Positions 34,868-44,252 of a stretch of 64,000 nucleotides of DNA are shown piece by piece. The stretch is from Agaribacillus sp965228415. Its GTDB lineage: Bacteria > Bacteroidota > Bacteroidia > Cytophagales > Cyclobacteriaceae. Below the pieces are notes generated by a model. It searched no databases. It was not told where the DNA came from and was given only the letters and a program-made list of their open reading frames with translations. Position 1 is the stretch's first letter, and the number at the start of each line of letters is the position of its first letter. A program made the translations under genes and the position numbers. The stretch covers positions 1,178,001-1,242,000 of the forward strand of contig OZ245814.1 in assembly GCA_965228415.1 (NCBI GenBank), written 5' to 3'.

Positions 34868-36193
34868 TTTGTTTCAAGGCCACGACTATTACAAATTGGC
34901 TTTGTCACTGACCGGTCTTTGAAAATACCACTGACCGCATCAAGGTTATCCACTTGCATAGAATTTTCCAAAGTCAACGACTGGTGTAGTTAAGGAATCG
35001 ATTACTACTTACCTTTCTTATTCCACCGGTATACTATCTAACATTTCTTCCAAACCAGGCCGCAGCAGTTCACTGCCATTTCAGGGACCATAGTTGCCAC
35101 TTTATATGATGCCGACAACAGTGATATATTTTAACATTAACTTAGAAAAATACAATAACAGATGCTTGAGAAAAAATGGGGATAAATCTTGCTTCCTCTC
35201 AAAAACATATAATTTAAAGGATATGTACAATTATTCATTCATCCAAAAAAAAATTGTCGGTGGATAAAGATTAAATTATTATTAATAACATACAATATAC
35301 TTTACATCGTATAGTGTCTTATTATTTTCCATTAATTTCTCATCAAGCTGTTACAATATCTTTATTCCTAACCTCCCGGTCATTTGTTGGGCGAAAGTGT
35401 GGTATAATTCCACACTTTGTCCAACAGTAAAATATACCCACCGACCGTTACCCTAAAGTCATTTTTTTAACAACCCCATTAACGTGCTTAAAACTAATGT
35501 TTTAAGATTTAACTGTTCCCCCTTTGAAACAAGAGATTCAATACCACAAACTGTGGAATATATATCCAGACCGTTAGTAATTGAATGGTGTACTATTGCC
35601 TGGAATTTGAGTTGCATGGCAGGTAAACCCCGCAAAGGCCTCACATGTATTCACAGCAAGATGCCTTCATGTATGACCCCAAACCATGATAATCCATTCA
35701 TTTCCCGGTATTATGTTACACTATATTTTCTATAAAAGAACTGCTGGCGATTGATTATTTCCGCATTTTATTATTACATTTGGGACGTCGTTTAGACATG
35801 GTAAAAACAACTCGACCCGAGGCCTAAGTTAGATCATCAAAAAGTTTAACCTGTATCTGGAAAACTTTTAATTGCGTCTTTCCAGAATAAGCATTAAAAC
35901 GTAATGCTACTGTGTTATAAGAAGATTTTTTTTGTAGTGCCAATCCCACGAGCTGGGTTAACGGCAGTTTGAAAAAATAAAATTATTATTTAACCATTCG
36001 GGACGATGAGTCGCCGCTTTGTTCCGAATACTAAAACAAGTGATCTTCAACATTTCTGTTTCACATCTGACTTTTCAGGTTATGCAATAGAAACTTCTCT
36101 GGTCCAGGTTTAAAGGTAATTGGGAACCTTAGTAATGGGCATTTACGGAGATCCGTTGAGGTCCGCGAGTTGAAGTTAAGAGAGATTACAGCC
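34868..36193. other. 1.3-kb gap without genes; contains a strong hairpin
   Basis: No frame here has coding character; the longest open frames are short and AT-rich. The main structure is at 35386-35425: inner 9-bp arms AAAGTGTGG / CCACACTTT around TATAATT, with outer GTTGG / CCAAC. The following gene starts at 36194. The gap could hold a long 5' leader, a small RNA, or remnants of lost DNA; nothing decides between these. Confidence 0.5.
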
Positions 36194-39100
36194 ATGATGA
36201 AAAAAATTACACTAACAACACTTTTTCTATTCTTCCTTTATTTCTTTACGTTCGGCAAGGTTTATTATACCTCTCCTACTGGTACCGAGACAGTATTAAG
36301 TAAAGTTACCCGCGATAACCCAGCCGACTGGCGCCACATCACGCAAGGTGAGATGGCAAGGCAGCTGCAATGCGGAGACAGTGTCTTACTAAGATGGGAT
36401 CAGGGTATTTATACCGAAGGTACGAGAATTTACGCTTCGGGATGTAGTGATACCTATGCAGGAGCTATTCATTATTTAAGTGAGCCGGGAGGGTTTGCCA
36501 TTTTCAGAATTGAAAAATATCCACAGAACAATTCCAGGCACATCGACAGAAAATTAAATCCGGATGGGATTGTAGTCGGTGGGGAAGTTCATTGGAAAAC
36601 CTCTAACAGAACCGATCCCGTTTCAGGATGGAACACCAAAGGGGCCGACCAGTCAGAGGTAGGAAGGTACGTTTGGATCCGTGAAATAATTATGCAAGGC
36701 AACTTCGGGAAGAGCTTTCCCAAAAGAGACCTGGGAAGTATGAATATGCCCTACGGATCGACCGGAGCCAGAGATCCCGGAACCATCGCCGGAAGCCAGA
36801 ATTATGATAACATGACAGGACTTATCAGCCTTAGGGCCTATGGTGGTCGACTAATTAATTGTATTTTCTGGAATTTGGGGCACAGTGGTATAGGCGTTAA
36901 TTCCGGATTAAGAAAAGGCAACGCCACCTTCTACGGAAACGTCCTTACCAACATCGGTCATAGTGGCCCTGAAAAAGACCGTTTTCATTCCGTTTACCAG
37001 CAATGGCAATCCAATAACAGAGGCCGCTTGATCCATAAGCATAGTATTGTACAGTTTTCGGCCGAGGAGCAACTACAATTATGGGCTCAGAGCGGTATTG
37101 ATCCTGTTACCGGGGAAAGTAAAGTGGATAAAGTTGACCTGATTGAAAACGTACTTATCAATGGTGGGACCCTCAGCGGTAAAAACCACCCACACCGGAT
37201 TTCAAGTAACTCCAAGATCGGTGGGTATTCTTACGACAATGACATCAGGTTAATTGGAAATATCAGCTGGCATGACCAGGGTGGAAGTAGCTGGCAAAGT
37301 GGTTACTCTTTAAACCTGACCAATGAACGTAGAAATTTCTATTTCAAGGACAATCTATTGGTAGGAAGTGGCGCCATATTCAGAAATGTCAAGAGCATTA
37401 AAGAAGTATCCAGTAACACTTTTGTGGCGCTGGACGGAAAGCAGATAAGCTTTGAGGTCAATGTCAACCACGAGGGTGAAGCTTTGTCAGGAGCCCGCAA
37501 ATGGAATAACAACGCCTTTTATGGCGGTGGCAACGTTCACTATTCCAGATGGGATCATGATAAGGCGCGACGGTCATATGATAAAATCAGTTTTAAGGCC
37601 TGGCAAAATAAAGGTTTTGACAAAAACAGTAGCTACTCGGAAGAATTGCCGGGTGATATGATCAAGTATTTCTCGAACGAATATCTGCAATATTATGACA
37701 CCGACTGGAGAGGCCATGTAGTAATACTTAATTTTTCCGGCCAAAACAAGAAATATATTGACGTCAGTAAATTCGGACTCAATGAAGGAGACAAATTCCG
37801 GGTCATTGATGTTCAGAATATAGCCGGGGATTTAACCAGTAAATACCTGTATGAAGGTCTTTACAGCGGATCCAACGGATTTGTTGAAATTGATATGATC
37901 AACCACAATGACAACAATGTGGTAAAGGACCCTACCGGAGAGATGGTTGGACCATTTGGTACTGATAAAAGGTTTGGCACTTATTTGATTGTAAGGGTTG
38001 AAAGGGGTAGTCAAAAAGTCAATGAGATGCCTGTGGCCGATGCCGGGGAGGATCAAAAAATAACACTTCCTAAAAATAGCATTGTTATTGATGCCTCTGC
38101 CAGTGAGGATCCCGATGGAGATATTACAGCTTATTCCTGCGAGAAAGCTTCCGGCCCTGATAGCTTTAAGATAGACGATAGCGATACGGATCAACCTAAG
38201 ATCAGTGAATTGTCTGAAGGTGTCTATACATTTAAAGTAACGGTAACTGATAACAACGGTGCTTCCGCATCGGATGAGGTAAAAATCACCGTTGATCCGG
38301 GCAAACCGGAAAACCAGGATCCTATAGCCGATGCAGGTCCTAATAAAACCATCACCCTGCCCAACAACACCATCATACTTGATGGCTCTGACAGCGATGA
38401 TGGAGACGGTGATATCGAAAAGTATGAGTGGACAAAATTGAGTGGTCCCTCTCCTATCGATATAGACGGAGACGACACACACCAGTTGGTATTGTCTGAT
38501 CTGAAAGAAGGTTCCTACAAATTCAAGCTGACGGTAACCGACGATCAGGGCGGCAGTTCCAGCGATGAGGTTGCGCTTACGGTTAAACCTGAGGAAATAC
38601 CGGAAAATCAGGATCCTACAGCCGATGCAGGTCCTAATAAAACCATCACCCTGCCCAACAACACCATCATACTTGATGGCTCTGACAGCGATGATGGAGA
38701 CGGTGATATTGAAAAGTATGAGTGGACAAAATTGAGTGGTCCCTCTCCTATCGATATAGACGGAGACGACACACACCAGTTGGTATTGTCTGATCTGAAA
38801 GAAGGTTCCTACAAATTCAAGCTGACGGTAACCGACGATCGGGGAGGCAGTTCCAGCGATGAGGTTGCGCTTACGGTTAAACCTGAAGAAATACCGGATC
38901 AAGGCCAGCAAGGCAATGAAGACCCGGTACAGGAGCCCAGTCAAAAGACGATCAGTTTTACCCTGATCAATGCGGATACCGATCAACCAATAGCTGCTTT
39001 CGATCCCATTCCTGAGCAAGCCGTAATTAACCTTTATGATCTACCCACGAAAAATCTGAATATCCGGGCCAACACAGATCCGTTGAAAGTGGGCAGTGTT

Positions 39101-40471
39101 ATGTTCACCTACGACGGCAAGGAAAATTTCCATACTGAAAACGTAACACCTTTTGCGTTGTACAGCGACAACAACGGCAACTACAAGGCATGGACACCGG
39201 GCACTGGCAATCATACAGTATCCGCCACCCCTTTCTCAGGAAAAAATCGCACTGGTGAAAAAGGTCAGGTATTAACGATAAATTTCGTGGTGATTGATGA
39301 AGCACCTCCTGTTGAAGAGGAACCTGTCGAAGAAGAGCCTGAGGAAGAACCTGAAGAGGAAGAGGAACCTGCCGAAGAAGAGCCGCAGAATCCCGGCGCC
39401 GGCGAGGATCCGGAGCCTGCTCATAAGGTAATCAGCTTTACTTTAATCAATGCCGATACCGACAAGCCTATCGCCGCTTTTGATCCTATTCCGGAACAGG
39501 CAGAGATTAATCTGTATGATTTACCAACAAAAAACCTGAACATCCGGGCCAATACAAATTCTTCGCCGGTAGGAAGCGTTATGTTTTCCTACGGCGGCAA
39601 AGAGAATTTCAGAACTGAAAATGTGACACCATTTGCACTGTACAGTGATAACAATGGAAATTATCAGGCATGGAAGCCTAATACCGGAAGTCATACGGTG
39701 GTGGCCACGCCTTTCTCTGCAAAAAACCGAGGTGGAGAAAAGGGCAGTGCGTTGACTTTGAATTTCACAGTCATTGACCAAGCGCCACCTGTTGAAGAGG
39801 AGCCGGTGGAAGAGCCCGAGGTGGAAGAACCGGCTCACAAGGTAGTTAGCTTTACGCTGATTAATGCAGACACCGATAAGCCCATCGCCGCCTACGATCC
39901 TATTCCAGAGGGAAGCACTATTAACTTACAGGCACTTCCTACTTTGAACTTAAACATCCGGGCCAATACAGATCCTTATAAAGTAGGTAGCGTTATGTTT
40001 TCTTACGATGATCAGCTCAATTTTAAGACCGAAAATGTAGTACCTTACGCCTTAAACAGTGATAAGAATGGGGACTATATAGCGTGGAGACCTGCTTTGG
40101 GGAGCCATACGGTCACCGCCACGCCTTATTCACATAAAAACAGAGGTGGAGAAGTTGGCAAGCCGCTGGCATTGAACTTCACGATAGAATCATACATACC
40201 CTCAGGTGCTAAATCAGGCGAAGTCAGGAAGTACATGATCTATCCGAATCCAAACAAAGGCGTATTCGATCTGGAGCCTGTTAATAAAGACATCAAAATA
40301 ATCTCTGTTGCCGTCTATGACTCTTTTGGTAACAAGGTTTATGACAAAGATTATAACAAGTATTTTGATGTTGAGCATTTTGCTCTGGGACTTGTAAAAA
40401 GTGGATTGTATAAATTTATTATTACTACCGAAAAATCCATCGATTACCAGACAATGATTGTTGAGTTTTGA
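36194..40471 (+). CDS. Large surface protein: beta-helix, three PKD domains, three ~110-residue repeats, type IX secretion signal
   Basis: About 1425 residues from the ATG at 36194 (MMKKITLTTLFLFFLYFFT, signal peptide). Order: a right-handed beta-helix-like region (~30-600, many short GN/N turns such as NCIFWNLGHSGIGVNSG), three PKD domains (~610-900, VADAGEDQKITLP...; units 2 and 3 are near-identical), then three repeats of ~110 residues (SFTLINADTDxPIAA..DPIPE ... LNIRANT ... VGSVMF ... ENVxPxAL) joined by acidic linkers rich in Glu and Pro. The last ~80 residues are a type A C-terminal sorting domain (YMIYPNPNKGVFDLEP ... GLYKFIITTEKS). It is therefore exported by the type IX system and attached to the surface. 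The beta-helix suggests polysaccharide binding or lysis, but no catalytic residues could be assigned. Confidence 0.9.
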   Translation: MMKKITLTTLFLFFLYFFTFGKVYYTSPTGTETVLSKVTRDNPADWRHITQGEMARQLQCGDSVLLRWDQGIYTEGTRIYASGCSDTYAGAIHYLSEPGGFAIFRIEKYPQNNSRHIDRKLNPDGIVVGGEVHWKTSNRTDPVSGWNTKGADQSEVGRYVWIREIIMQGNFGKSFPKRDLGSMNMPYGSTGARDPGTIAGSQNYDNMTGLISLRAYGGRLINCIFWNLGHSGIGVNSGLRKGNATFYGNVLTNIGHSGPEKDRFHSVYQQWQSNNRGRLIHKHSIVQFSAEEQLQLWAQSGIDPVTGESKVDKVDLIENVLINGGTLSGKNHPHRISSNSKIGGYSYDNDIRLIGNISWHDQGGSSWQSGYSLNLTNERRNFYFKDNLLVGSGAIFRNVKSIKEVSSNTFVALDGKQISFEVNVNHEGEALSGARKWNNNAFYGGGNVHYSRWDHDKARRSYDKISFKAWQNKGFDKNSSYSEELPGDMIKYFSNEYLQYYDTDWRGHVVILNFSGQNKKYIDVSKFGLNEGDKFRVIDVQNIAGDLTSKYLYEGLYSGSNGFVEIDMINHNDNNVVKDPTGEMVGPFGTDKRFGTYLIVRVERGSQKVNEMPVADAGEDQKITLPKNSIVIDASASEDPDGDITAYSCEKASGPDSFKIDDSDTDQPKISELSEGVYTFKVTVTDNNGASASDEVKITVDPGKPENQDPIADAGPNKTITLPNNTIILDGSDSDDGDGDIEKYEWTKLSGPSPIDIDGDDTHQLVLSDLKEGSYKFKLTVTDDQGGSSSDEVALTVKPEEIPENQDPTADAGPNKTITLPNNTIILDGSDSDDGDGDIEKYEWTKLSGPSPIDIDGDDTHQLVLSDLKEGSYKFKLTVTDDRGGSSSDEVALTVKPEEIPDQGQQGNEDPVQEPSQKTISFTLINADTDQPIAAFDPIPEQAVINLYDLPTKNLNIRANTDPLKVGSVMFTYDGKENFHTENVTPFALYSDNNGNYKAWTPGTGNHTVSATPFSGKNRTGEKGQVLTINFVVIDEAPPVEEEPVEEEPEEEPEEEEEPAEEEPQNPGAGEDPEPAHKVISFTLINADTDKPIAAFDPIPEQAEINLYDLPTKNLNIRANTNSSPVGSVMFSYGGKENFRTENVTPFALYSDNNGNYQAWKPNTGSHTVVATPFSAKNRGGEKGSALTLNFTVIDQAPPVEEEPVEEPEVEEPAHKVVSFTLINADTDKPIAAYDPIPEGSTINLQALPTLNLNIRANTDPYKVGSVMFSYDDQLNFKTENVVPYALNSDKNGDYIAWRPALGSHTVTATPYSHKNRGGEVGKPLALNFTIESYIPSGAKSGEVRKYMIYPNPNKGVFDLEPVNKDIKIISVAVYDSFGNKVYDKDYNKYFDVEHFALGLVKSGLYKFIITTEKSIDYQTMIVEF
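38308..38895 (+). repeat. Tandem 294-bp repeat encoding PKD domains 2 and 3
   Basis: Two head-to-tail units of 294 bp (98 codons), 38308-38601 and 38602-38895, differ at only a few positions (for example GGAAAACC versus GGAAAATC at the start, CAGGGC versus CGGGGA near the end). The near-identity at DNA level points to recent duplication or gene conversion. Confidence 0.9.
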
Positions 40472-40500
40472 TAATAATTCTAATATAAAAATTCTCTATA

Positions 40501-40535
40501 AGACACCTTGTTTGATCACAAGGTGTCTTTTTTTG
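40501..40535 (+). terminator. Rho-independent terminator after the surface protein
   Basis: Perfect 10-bp arms AGACACCTTG / CAAGGTGTCT (40501-40510, 40519-40528), 8-base loop, then seven Ts. A classic intrinsic terminator 29 bp past the stop. Confidence 0.93.
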
Positions 40536-40565
40536 TCCTTACTACAGGCCGCTCCCCGTTAAGCA

Positions 40566-41474
40566 TCAGTCGTATTTACATAAATCATTATTCGACTTCA
40601 CGTAATAAGACTTGTAATTGCTGGCAGCGGGATCAGTGCACCCTTCCAGGTTAAGCAATTCCACCTTTCTGAAACCAATGGGATGACTTTCTGCCTGCAA
40701 AGCGATATAACCGTCTGAAAGTAGCTCTCCCTCCCTTGATTCCCACGCTTTTCCCTTTGTTATGCCAAACTGCTCCCAGTCTTTACCATTCATCCCTTTG
40801 CTGATAAATGCACCGCCAATCTGAGGCTTTTCATAACTTAGCACCACCTCATCATCAATAATATGCTGAATCACTGAATCTCCTAATACAAGCATTTCAA
40901 CCGTAACCCACTGATCTCCATGATAAGTCTTTGAAGTAGAGTTAATACAGTGCTGGGTATTTAATGCTCCTGCCATTTCAACCACTGTCCCCGGTGTGCA
41001 AACATTGCAGGTAGTACGTTTTTTTGTTCCCAATCCCCCCAACAATTGTAATTCAATGGATACGGGAAAACCCTGGTCAAGCTCTACGCTGGCGGCGGAT
41101 TGTGAATGCACCATGACACCACTATTACGCACATTCCAGGAGGCGCCACCTGGCAATTGCTCCCCCGTAAACCTGTACTCTACCCTTAGTTTGTAATAGG
41201 CATATGGCTTTTGGTAATATAAGTGTCCGAACTCGTCATTAAAACGCTCATACTCATCATAATTAACCTCTAAAACACTATCCTTAACAATAAAGGTATT
41301 CCTGAAATTCTCATTTATCGGAAACCCAGCAATTTTAATATCCCAGCCGGTTAAATCTTTACCGTTAAACAGTGGTAGCCATTCCTCCGTTTCCCGATTG
41401 GACTGGGCCTGTGTATGGTACGCGAATATTATTGATAGCGAATAAATGATTAGTGATAGACTGCAGCGTTTCAT
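40566..41474 (-). CDS. DUF1080 (3-keto-disaccharide hydrolase-like) secreted protein
   Basis: 302 residues. Signal peptide MKRCSLSLIIYSLSIIFAYHTQAQ. The family signature EWLPLFNGKDLTGWDIKIAG follows at once, with the concanavalin-like fold running through NSGVMVHSQSAASVELDQGFPVSIELQLLGG, GDQWVTVEMLVLGDSVIQHIIDDEVVLSYEKPQIGG and YIALQAESHPIGFRKVELLNL. The last ~25 residues (CTDPAASNYKSYYVKSNNDLCKYD) are a short Cys-bounded tail with a CTDPxAxNY motif, often seen in Bacteroidota secreted proteins. Family members act on glucosides and keto-sugars; the substrate here is unknown. Confidence 0.88.
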   Translation of the reverse strand: MKRCSLSLIIYSLSIIFAYHTQAQSNRETEEWLPLFNGKDLTGWDIKIAGFPINENFRNTFIVKDSVLEVNYDEYERFNDEFGHLYYQKPYAYYKLRVEYRFTGEQLPGGASWNVRNSGVMVHSQSAASVELDQGFPVSIELQLLGGLGTKKRTTCNVCTPGTVVEMAGALNTQHCINSTSKTYHGDQWVTVEMLVLGDSVIQHIIDDEVVLSYEKPQIGGAFISKGMNGKDWEQFGITKGKAWESREGELLSDGYIALQAESHPIGFRKVELLNLEGCTDPAASNYKSYYVKSNNDLCKYD

Positions 41475-41651
41475 TTAAGTGTTGGATTTTGATGGATCAT
41501 ATTTTACCCTGTTAAGTTACAATTTTTCTCAGCCTAAGCATTTAATCACACTATTTTAAAAGAGAATTCGCAAAAAAAATCATTTTTACCGGACAAATAA
41601 TTCCTATCTTCAAAACCTTGGCACGCCCCTATTCCGTTGCGATATGCTGTA

Positions 41652-41672
41652 GTGACGAAAGTCATTTCGTCA
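41652..41672 (+). promoter_or_regulatory. Crp/Fnr-like dyad upstream of the nos operon
   Basis: TGACGAAAGTCATTTCGTCA (41653-41672) has perfect 8-bp arms. Its left part GTGACGAAAGTCAT fits the same GTGAC-n4-RTCAY frame as the dyad upstream of the nap operon. A -7-like element TACCTTTA (41710-41717) precedes the first gene at 41741, placing the dyad around -60 to -70. Confidence 0.55.
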
Positions 41673-41740
41673 ACTGATCCCCATCATATTTGACTAACAC
41701 TCGTTAGTCTACCTTTACCGCAATACATCAAAGAAAAGCT

Positions 41741-42217
41741 ATGATAAAACGCCTAAAAATCACTTTTTTTTGCGGTTCCGCCTTGTTTTTGTCCTTTTGC
41801 GGCGGACCTTCCTCCACCAACAGCGAGACCAAATCCACACCAAAATCCATGGTAGAAACAGCCGAAGAGCCCGAGGACCCGATGAATAGTAAAGGGATAG
41901 GCCCTGTATCGGAAGTAATCCTGGATGCGGAAATTGATGAGGCCATGGCTGCTGAGGGGAAAAGCATTTTCGAAACCATGTGCACTGCCTGCCATAAAAT
42001 AGATGAAAAGTTTATAGGTCCTTCACCAAAAGGGATTTTAAAACGGCGGTCTCCGGAATGGGTGATGAACATGATATTGAATCCCGAGCAAATGATAAAA
42101 GAGGACCCGATCGCCAAGGCATTATTCATCGAATTCAATATGTCTCCAATGGCCAATCAAAACTTGACGGAAGACCAGGCCCGCAAAGTTTTAGAATATT
42201 TTAGAACCCTGGAATAG
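41741..42217 (+). CDS. Monohaem cytochrome c lipoprotein, first gene of nos operon
   Basis: 158 residues. Lipobox LSFC (Cys20, LFLSFCGGPSS) follows a short hydrophobic leader. There is a low-complexity acidic linker, then one class I cytochrome c domain: ESIFETMCTACHKID (CxxCH), a conserved FIGPSPKGIL, and the distal Met in MSPMANQNLTEDQARKVLEYF. In clade II nos clusters a c-type cytochrome commonly precedes nosZ and is the likely electron donor to its CuA site. It is 21 bp upstream of nosZ and follows the Crp/Fnr-like dyad. Confidence 0.88.
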   Translation: MIKRLKITFFCGSALFLSFCGGPSSTNSETKSTPKSMVETAEEPEDPMNSKGIGPVSEVILDAEIDEAMAAEGKSIFETMCTACHKIDEKFIGPSPKGILKRRSPEWVMNMILNPEQMIKEDPIAKALFIEFNMSPMANQNLTEDQARKVLEYFRTLE

Positions 42218-42238
42218 TCAATTCAAAAGATCAATACC

Positions 42239-44203
42239 ATGAAATTCAAACCACTAAATTTCTTTATGCTAATGTTGACCGGATTGTTTGTTTTCTCAGC
42301 CTGTAACAATGGCATGAAACAAAATTCCGGCATCCTGAATAACCAAAGTGCCGCGCAAAAAGTTTACGTAGCACCAGGGGAGCATGACGAGTACTATGCA
42401 TTTTTCTCAGGAGGGTTTAGCGGGCAGGTTAGTGTTTATGGGTTACCCTCGGGCAGATTGTTAAAAATCATTCCTGTATTTTCTGTCGATGCCGAAAAGG
42501 GCTATGGGTTCAATGAGGAGACCAAGCCGATGCTTAACACCTCCTTTGGCTTCGTACCCTGGGATGATGCCCACCATCCGGAGCTTTCTCAAACCAACGG
42601 TATTCCCGATGGCAGATGGCTTTTTATCAACGGAAATAATACGCCGAGAATTGCAAAACTCGACTTATCAACTTTCGAGACCACCGAAATCATCGAAATT
42701 CCAAATAGCGGTGGAAACCACAGTTCTCCTTTCACCACTGAGAATTCTGAGTATGTAGTGGCGGGAACCCGTTTCAGTGTTCCATTTCCACAAAAAGATG
42801 TAGCCATCGGCAGTTACAAAGAGAACTTCAAGGGTGCATTGAGTTTTATAAAGCTGGACGAGGATGGGCATATGGATATAGCTTTCCAGGTGCTGGTGCC
42901 CGGCTATGATTATGACCTTGCCCATTCCGGAAAGGGAAAATCACATGGCTGGACTTTTTTCACTACTTATAATTCCGAGCAAAGCCATACTTTGAAGGAG
43001 ATAAATGCCTCTCAAAACGATAAGGATTTTATTGCCGCGGTCAATTGGAAAAAAGCTGAGGAGTATCTTGCTCAGGGCAAGGCACAAGACTATCCTACTG
43101 AATACCTGATCAATCGTTATGATGAACATTCTCATACCAGTACTTCCATTACCCGGAATTCCGTAAAAGTCCTGATTCCGGAAGAATGTCCCGGGTTGAT
43201 TTACTACCTGCCCACCCCGAAATCTCCACACGGTGTGGATGTGGATCCCACTGGCGAGTACATTGTCGGTAATGGTAAACTCTCCGCAGACCTGACAGTT
43301 CATTCCTTTGATAAAATGATGGCTGCCATTGCCAATGAAGCATTTGAGGAGACCATAGACGGTATCCCTGTTTTAAAATTTGAAGAAGTGCTGGCAGGTA
43401 CTGTCAGCAGCGGCGGTTTGGGACCATTACATACCGAATTTGATGCCGATGGTAATGCCTATACTACATTTTTCATATCTTCTGAAGTAGTAAAATGGAA
43501 AGTCGGCAGTTGGGAAGTACTCGACCGGGCCCCTTGTTATTATTCTGTAGGGCACCTGATGATCCCGGGAGGTGACTCCAAAAAACCCTGGGGAAAATAT
43601 CTCGTGGCACTCAATAAGATCACCAAAGACCGCTACCTACCCACCGGACCTGAAATGAATCATTCAGCGCAGCTTTACGATATTTCAGGGGATAAAATGG
43701 AAATGCTTCTTGACTTTCCAACTGTTGGAGAACCTCATTACGGTCAGGGCATTGCCGCCGATGTTGTAAAAAACAGGTCTAAAAAAATCTACCCTTTAAA
43801 TGATAATACACATCCCCACAATATAAAATCTGAGGATGACGCAAGAGTAGAAAGGGACGGTGATGTCGTGCGTATCTACATGACCTCCATTCGAAGCCAT
43901 TTTGCGCCTGACAACATTGAAGGGATCAAAGTGGGCGACAAGGTATATGTTCACCTGACCAACCTCGAACAGGATTGGGATACCCCACATGGCCTCAGTA
44001 TCATGGGAGCAAGGAACGCCGAGCTGTTGGTTATGCCCGGGCAAACGGAAACGCTTTACTGGGAGCCTCAAAAACCGGGAGTATATCCATTTTACTGCAC
44101 AGATTTTTGCTCTGCCCTCCACCAGGAAATGCAGGGTTATATCAGAGTATCTGAAGCCGGCAGTGATATAAAATTATCCTGGTCTTTAGGAGAATCTATT
44201 TAG
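42239..44203 (+). CDS. nosZ: Nitrous-oxide reductase, Sec-dependent (clade II) type
   Basis: 654 residues. It reduces N2O to N2 in the periplasm. CuZ ligands appear in WDDAHHPELSQTNG (His112-His113), HSGKGKSHGW, KSPHGVDVDP, LHTEFD and MNHSAQL, on a seven-bladed propeller. The C-terminal cupredoxin has the CuA set: DTPHG (~His584), CTDFCSALHQEM (Cys620, Cys624, His628, Met631) and a Trp in YWEPQ. The N-terminus MKFKPLNFFMLMLTGLFVFS-AC is a Sec lipoprotein signal (Cys22) with no twin arginines, unlike the Tat-exported clade I enzymes. Seven genes follow in close order. Confidence 0.96.
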   Translation: MKFKPLNFFMLMLTGLFVFSACNNGMKQNSGILNNQSAAQKVYVAPGEHDEYYAFFSGGFSGQVSVYGLPSGRLLKIIPVFSVDAEKGYGFNEETKPMLNTSFGFVPWDDAHHPELSQTNGIPDGRWLFINGNNTPRIAKLDLSTFETTEIIEIPNSGGNHSSPFTTENSEYVVAGTRFSVPFPQKDVAIGSYKENFKGALSFIKLDEDGHMDIAFQVLVPGYDYDLAHSGKGKSHGWTFFTTYNSEQSHTLKEINASQNDKDFIAAVNWKKAEEYLAQGKAQDYPTEYLINRYDEHSHTSTSITRNSVKVLIPEECPGLIYYLPTPKSPHGVDVDPTGEYIVGNGKLSADLTVHSFDKMMAAIANEAFEETIDGIPVLKFEEVLAGTVSSGGLGPLHTEFDADGNAYTTFFISSEVVKWKVGSWEVLDRAPCYYSVGHLMIPGGDSKKPWGKYLVALNKITKDRYLPTGPEMNHSAQLYDISGDKMEMLLDFPTVGEPHYGQGIAADVVKNRSKKIYPLNDNTHPHNIKSEDDARVERDGDVVRIYMTSIRSHFAPDNIEGIKVGDKVYVHLTNLEQDWDTPHGLSIMGARNAELLVMPGQTETLYWEPQKPGVYPFYCTDFCSALHQEMQGYIRVSEAGSDIKLSWSLGESI

Positions 44204-44210
44204 CACAAAC

Positions 44211-44239
44211 GGCAAGGGATCAGTAATGATTCCCTTGCC
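44211..44239 (+). other. Intercistronic hairpin between nosZ and the next gene
   Basis: GGCAAGGGATCA / TGATTCCCTTGCC pair with one bulged base around a 4-base loop (GTAA), 7 bp past the nosZ stop. No T-run follows. It may stabilise the nosZ message or reduce read-through so that NosZ is made in excess of its maturation proteins. Confidence 0.6.
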
Positions 44240-44252
44240 AAAACCTACGCAT

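Noticed and set aside
35386..35425. attC-like recombination site (GTTGGGC ... GTCCAAC fits GTTRRRY/RYYYAAC)
   Set aside because: At 40 bp it is shorter than known attC sites, there is no integrase and no array of cassettes.
38308..38895. CRISPR-like array
   Set aside because: The repeat units are 294 bp and coding, with no short spacer pattern; no cas genes are present.
37832..39019. 395-codon open frame on the minus strand inside the surface-protein gene
   Set aside because: It lies antisense to the PKD repeats and repeats its own sequence because they do; composition is that of a shadow frame.
44226..44252. Upstream start of the nos membrane protein
   Set aside because: It lies inside the intercistronic hairpin and adds nine residues with no hydrophobic or conserved character.
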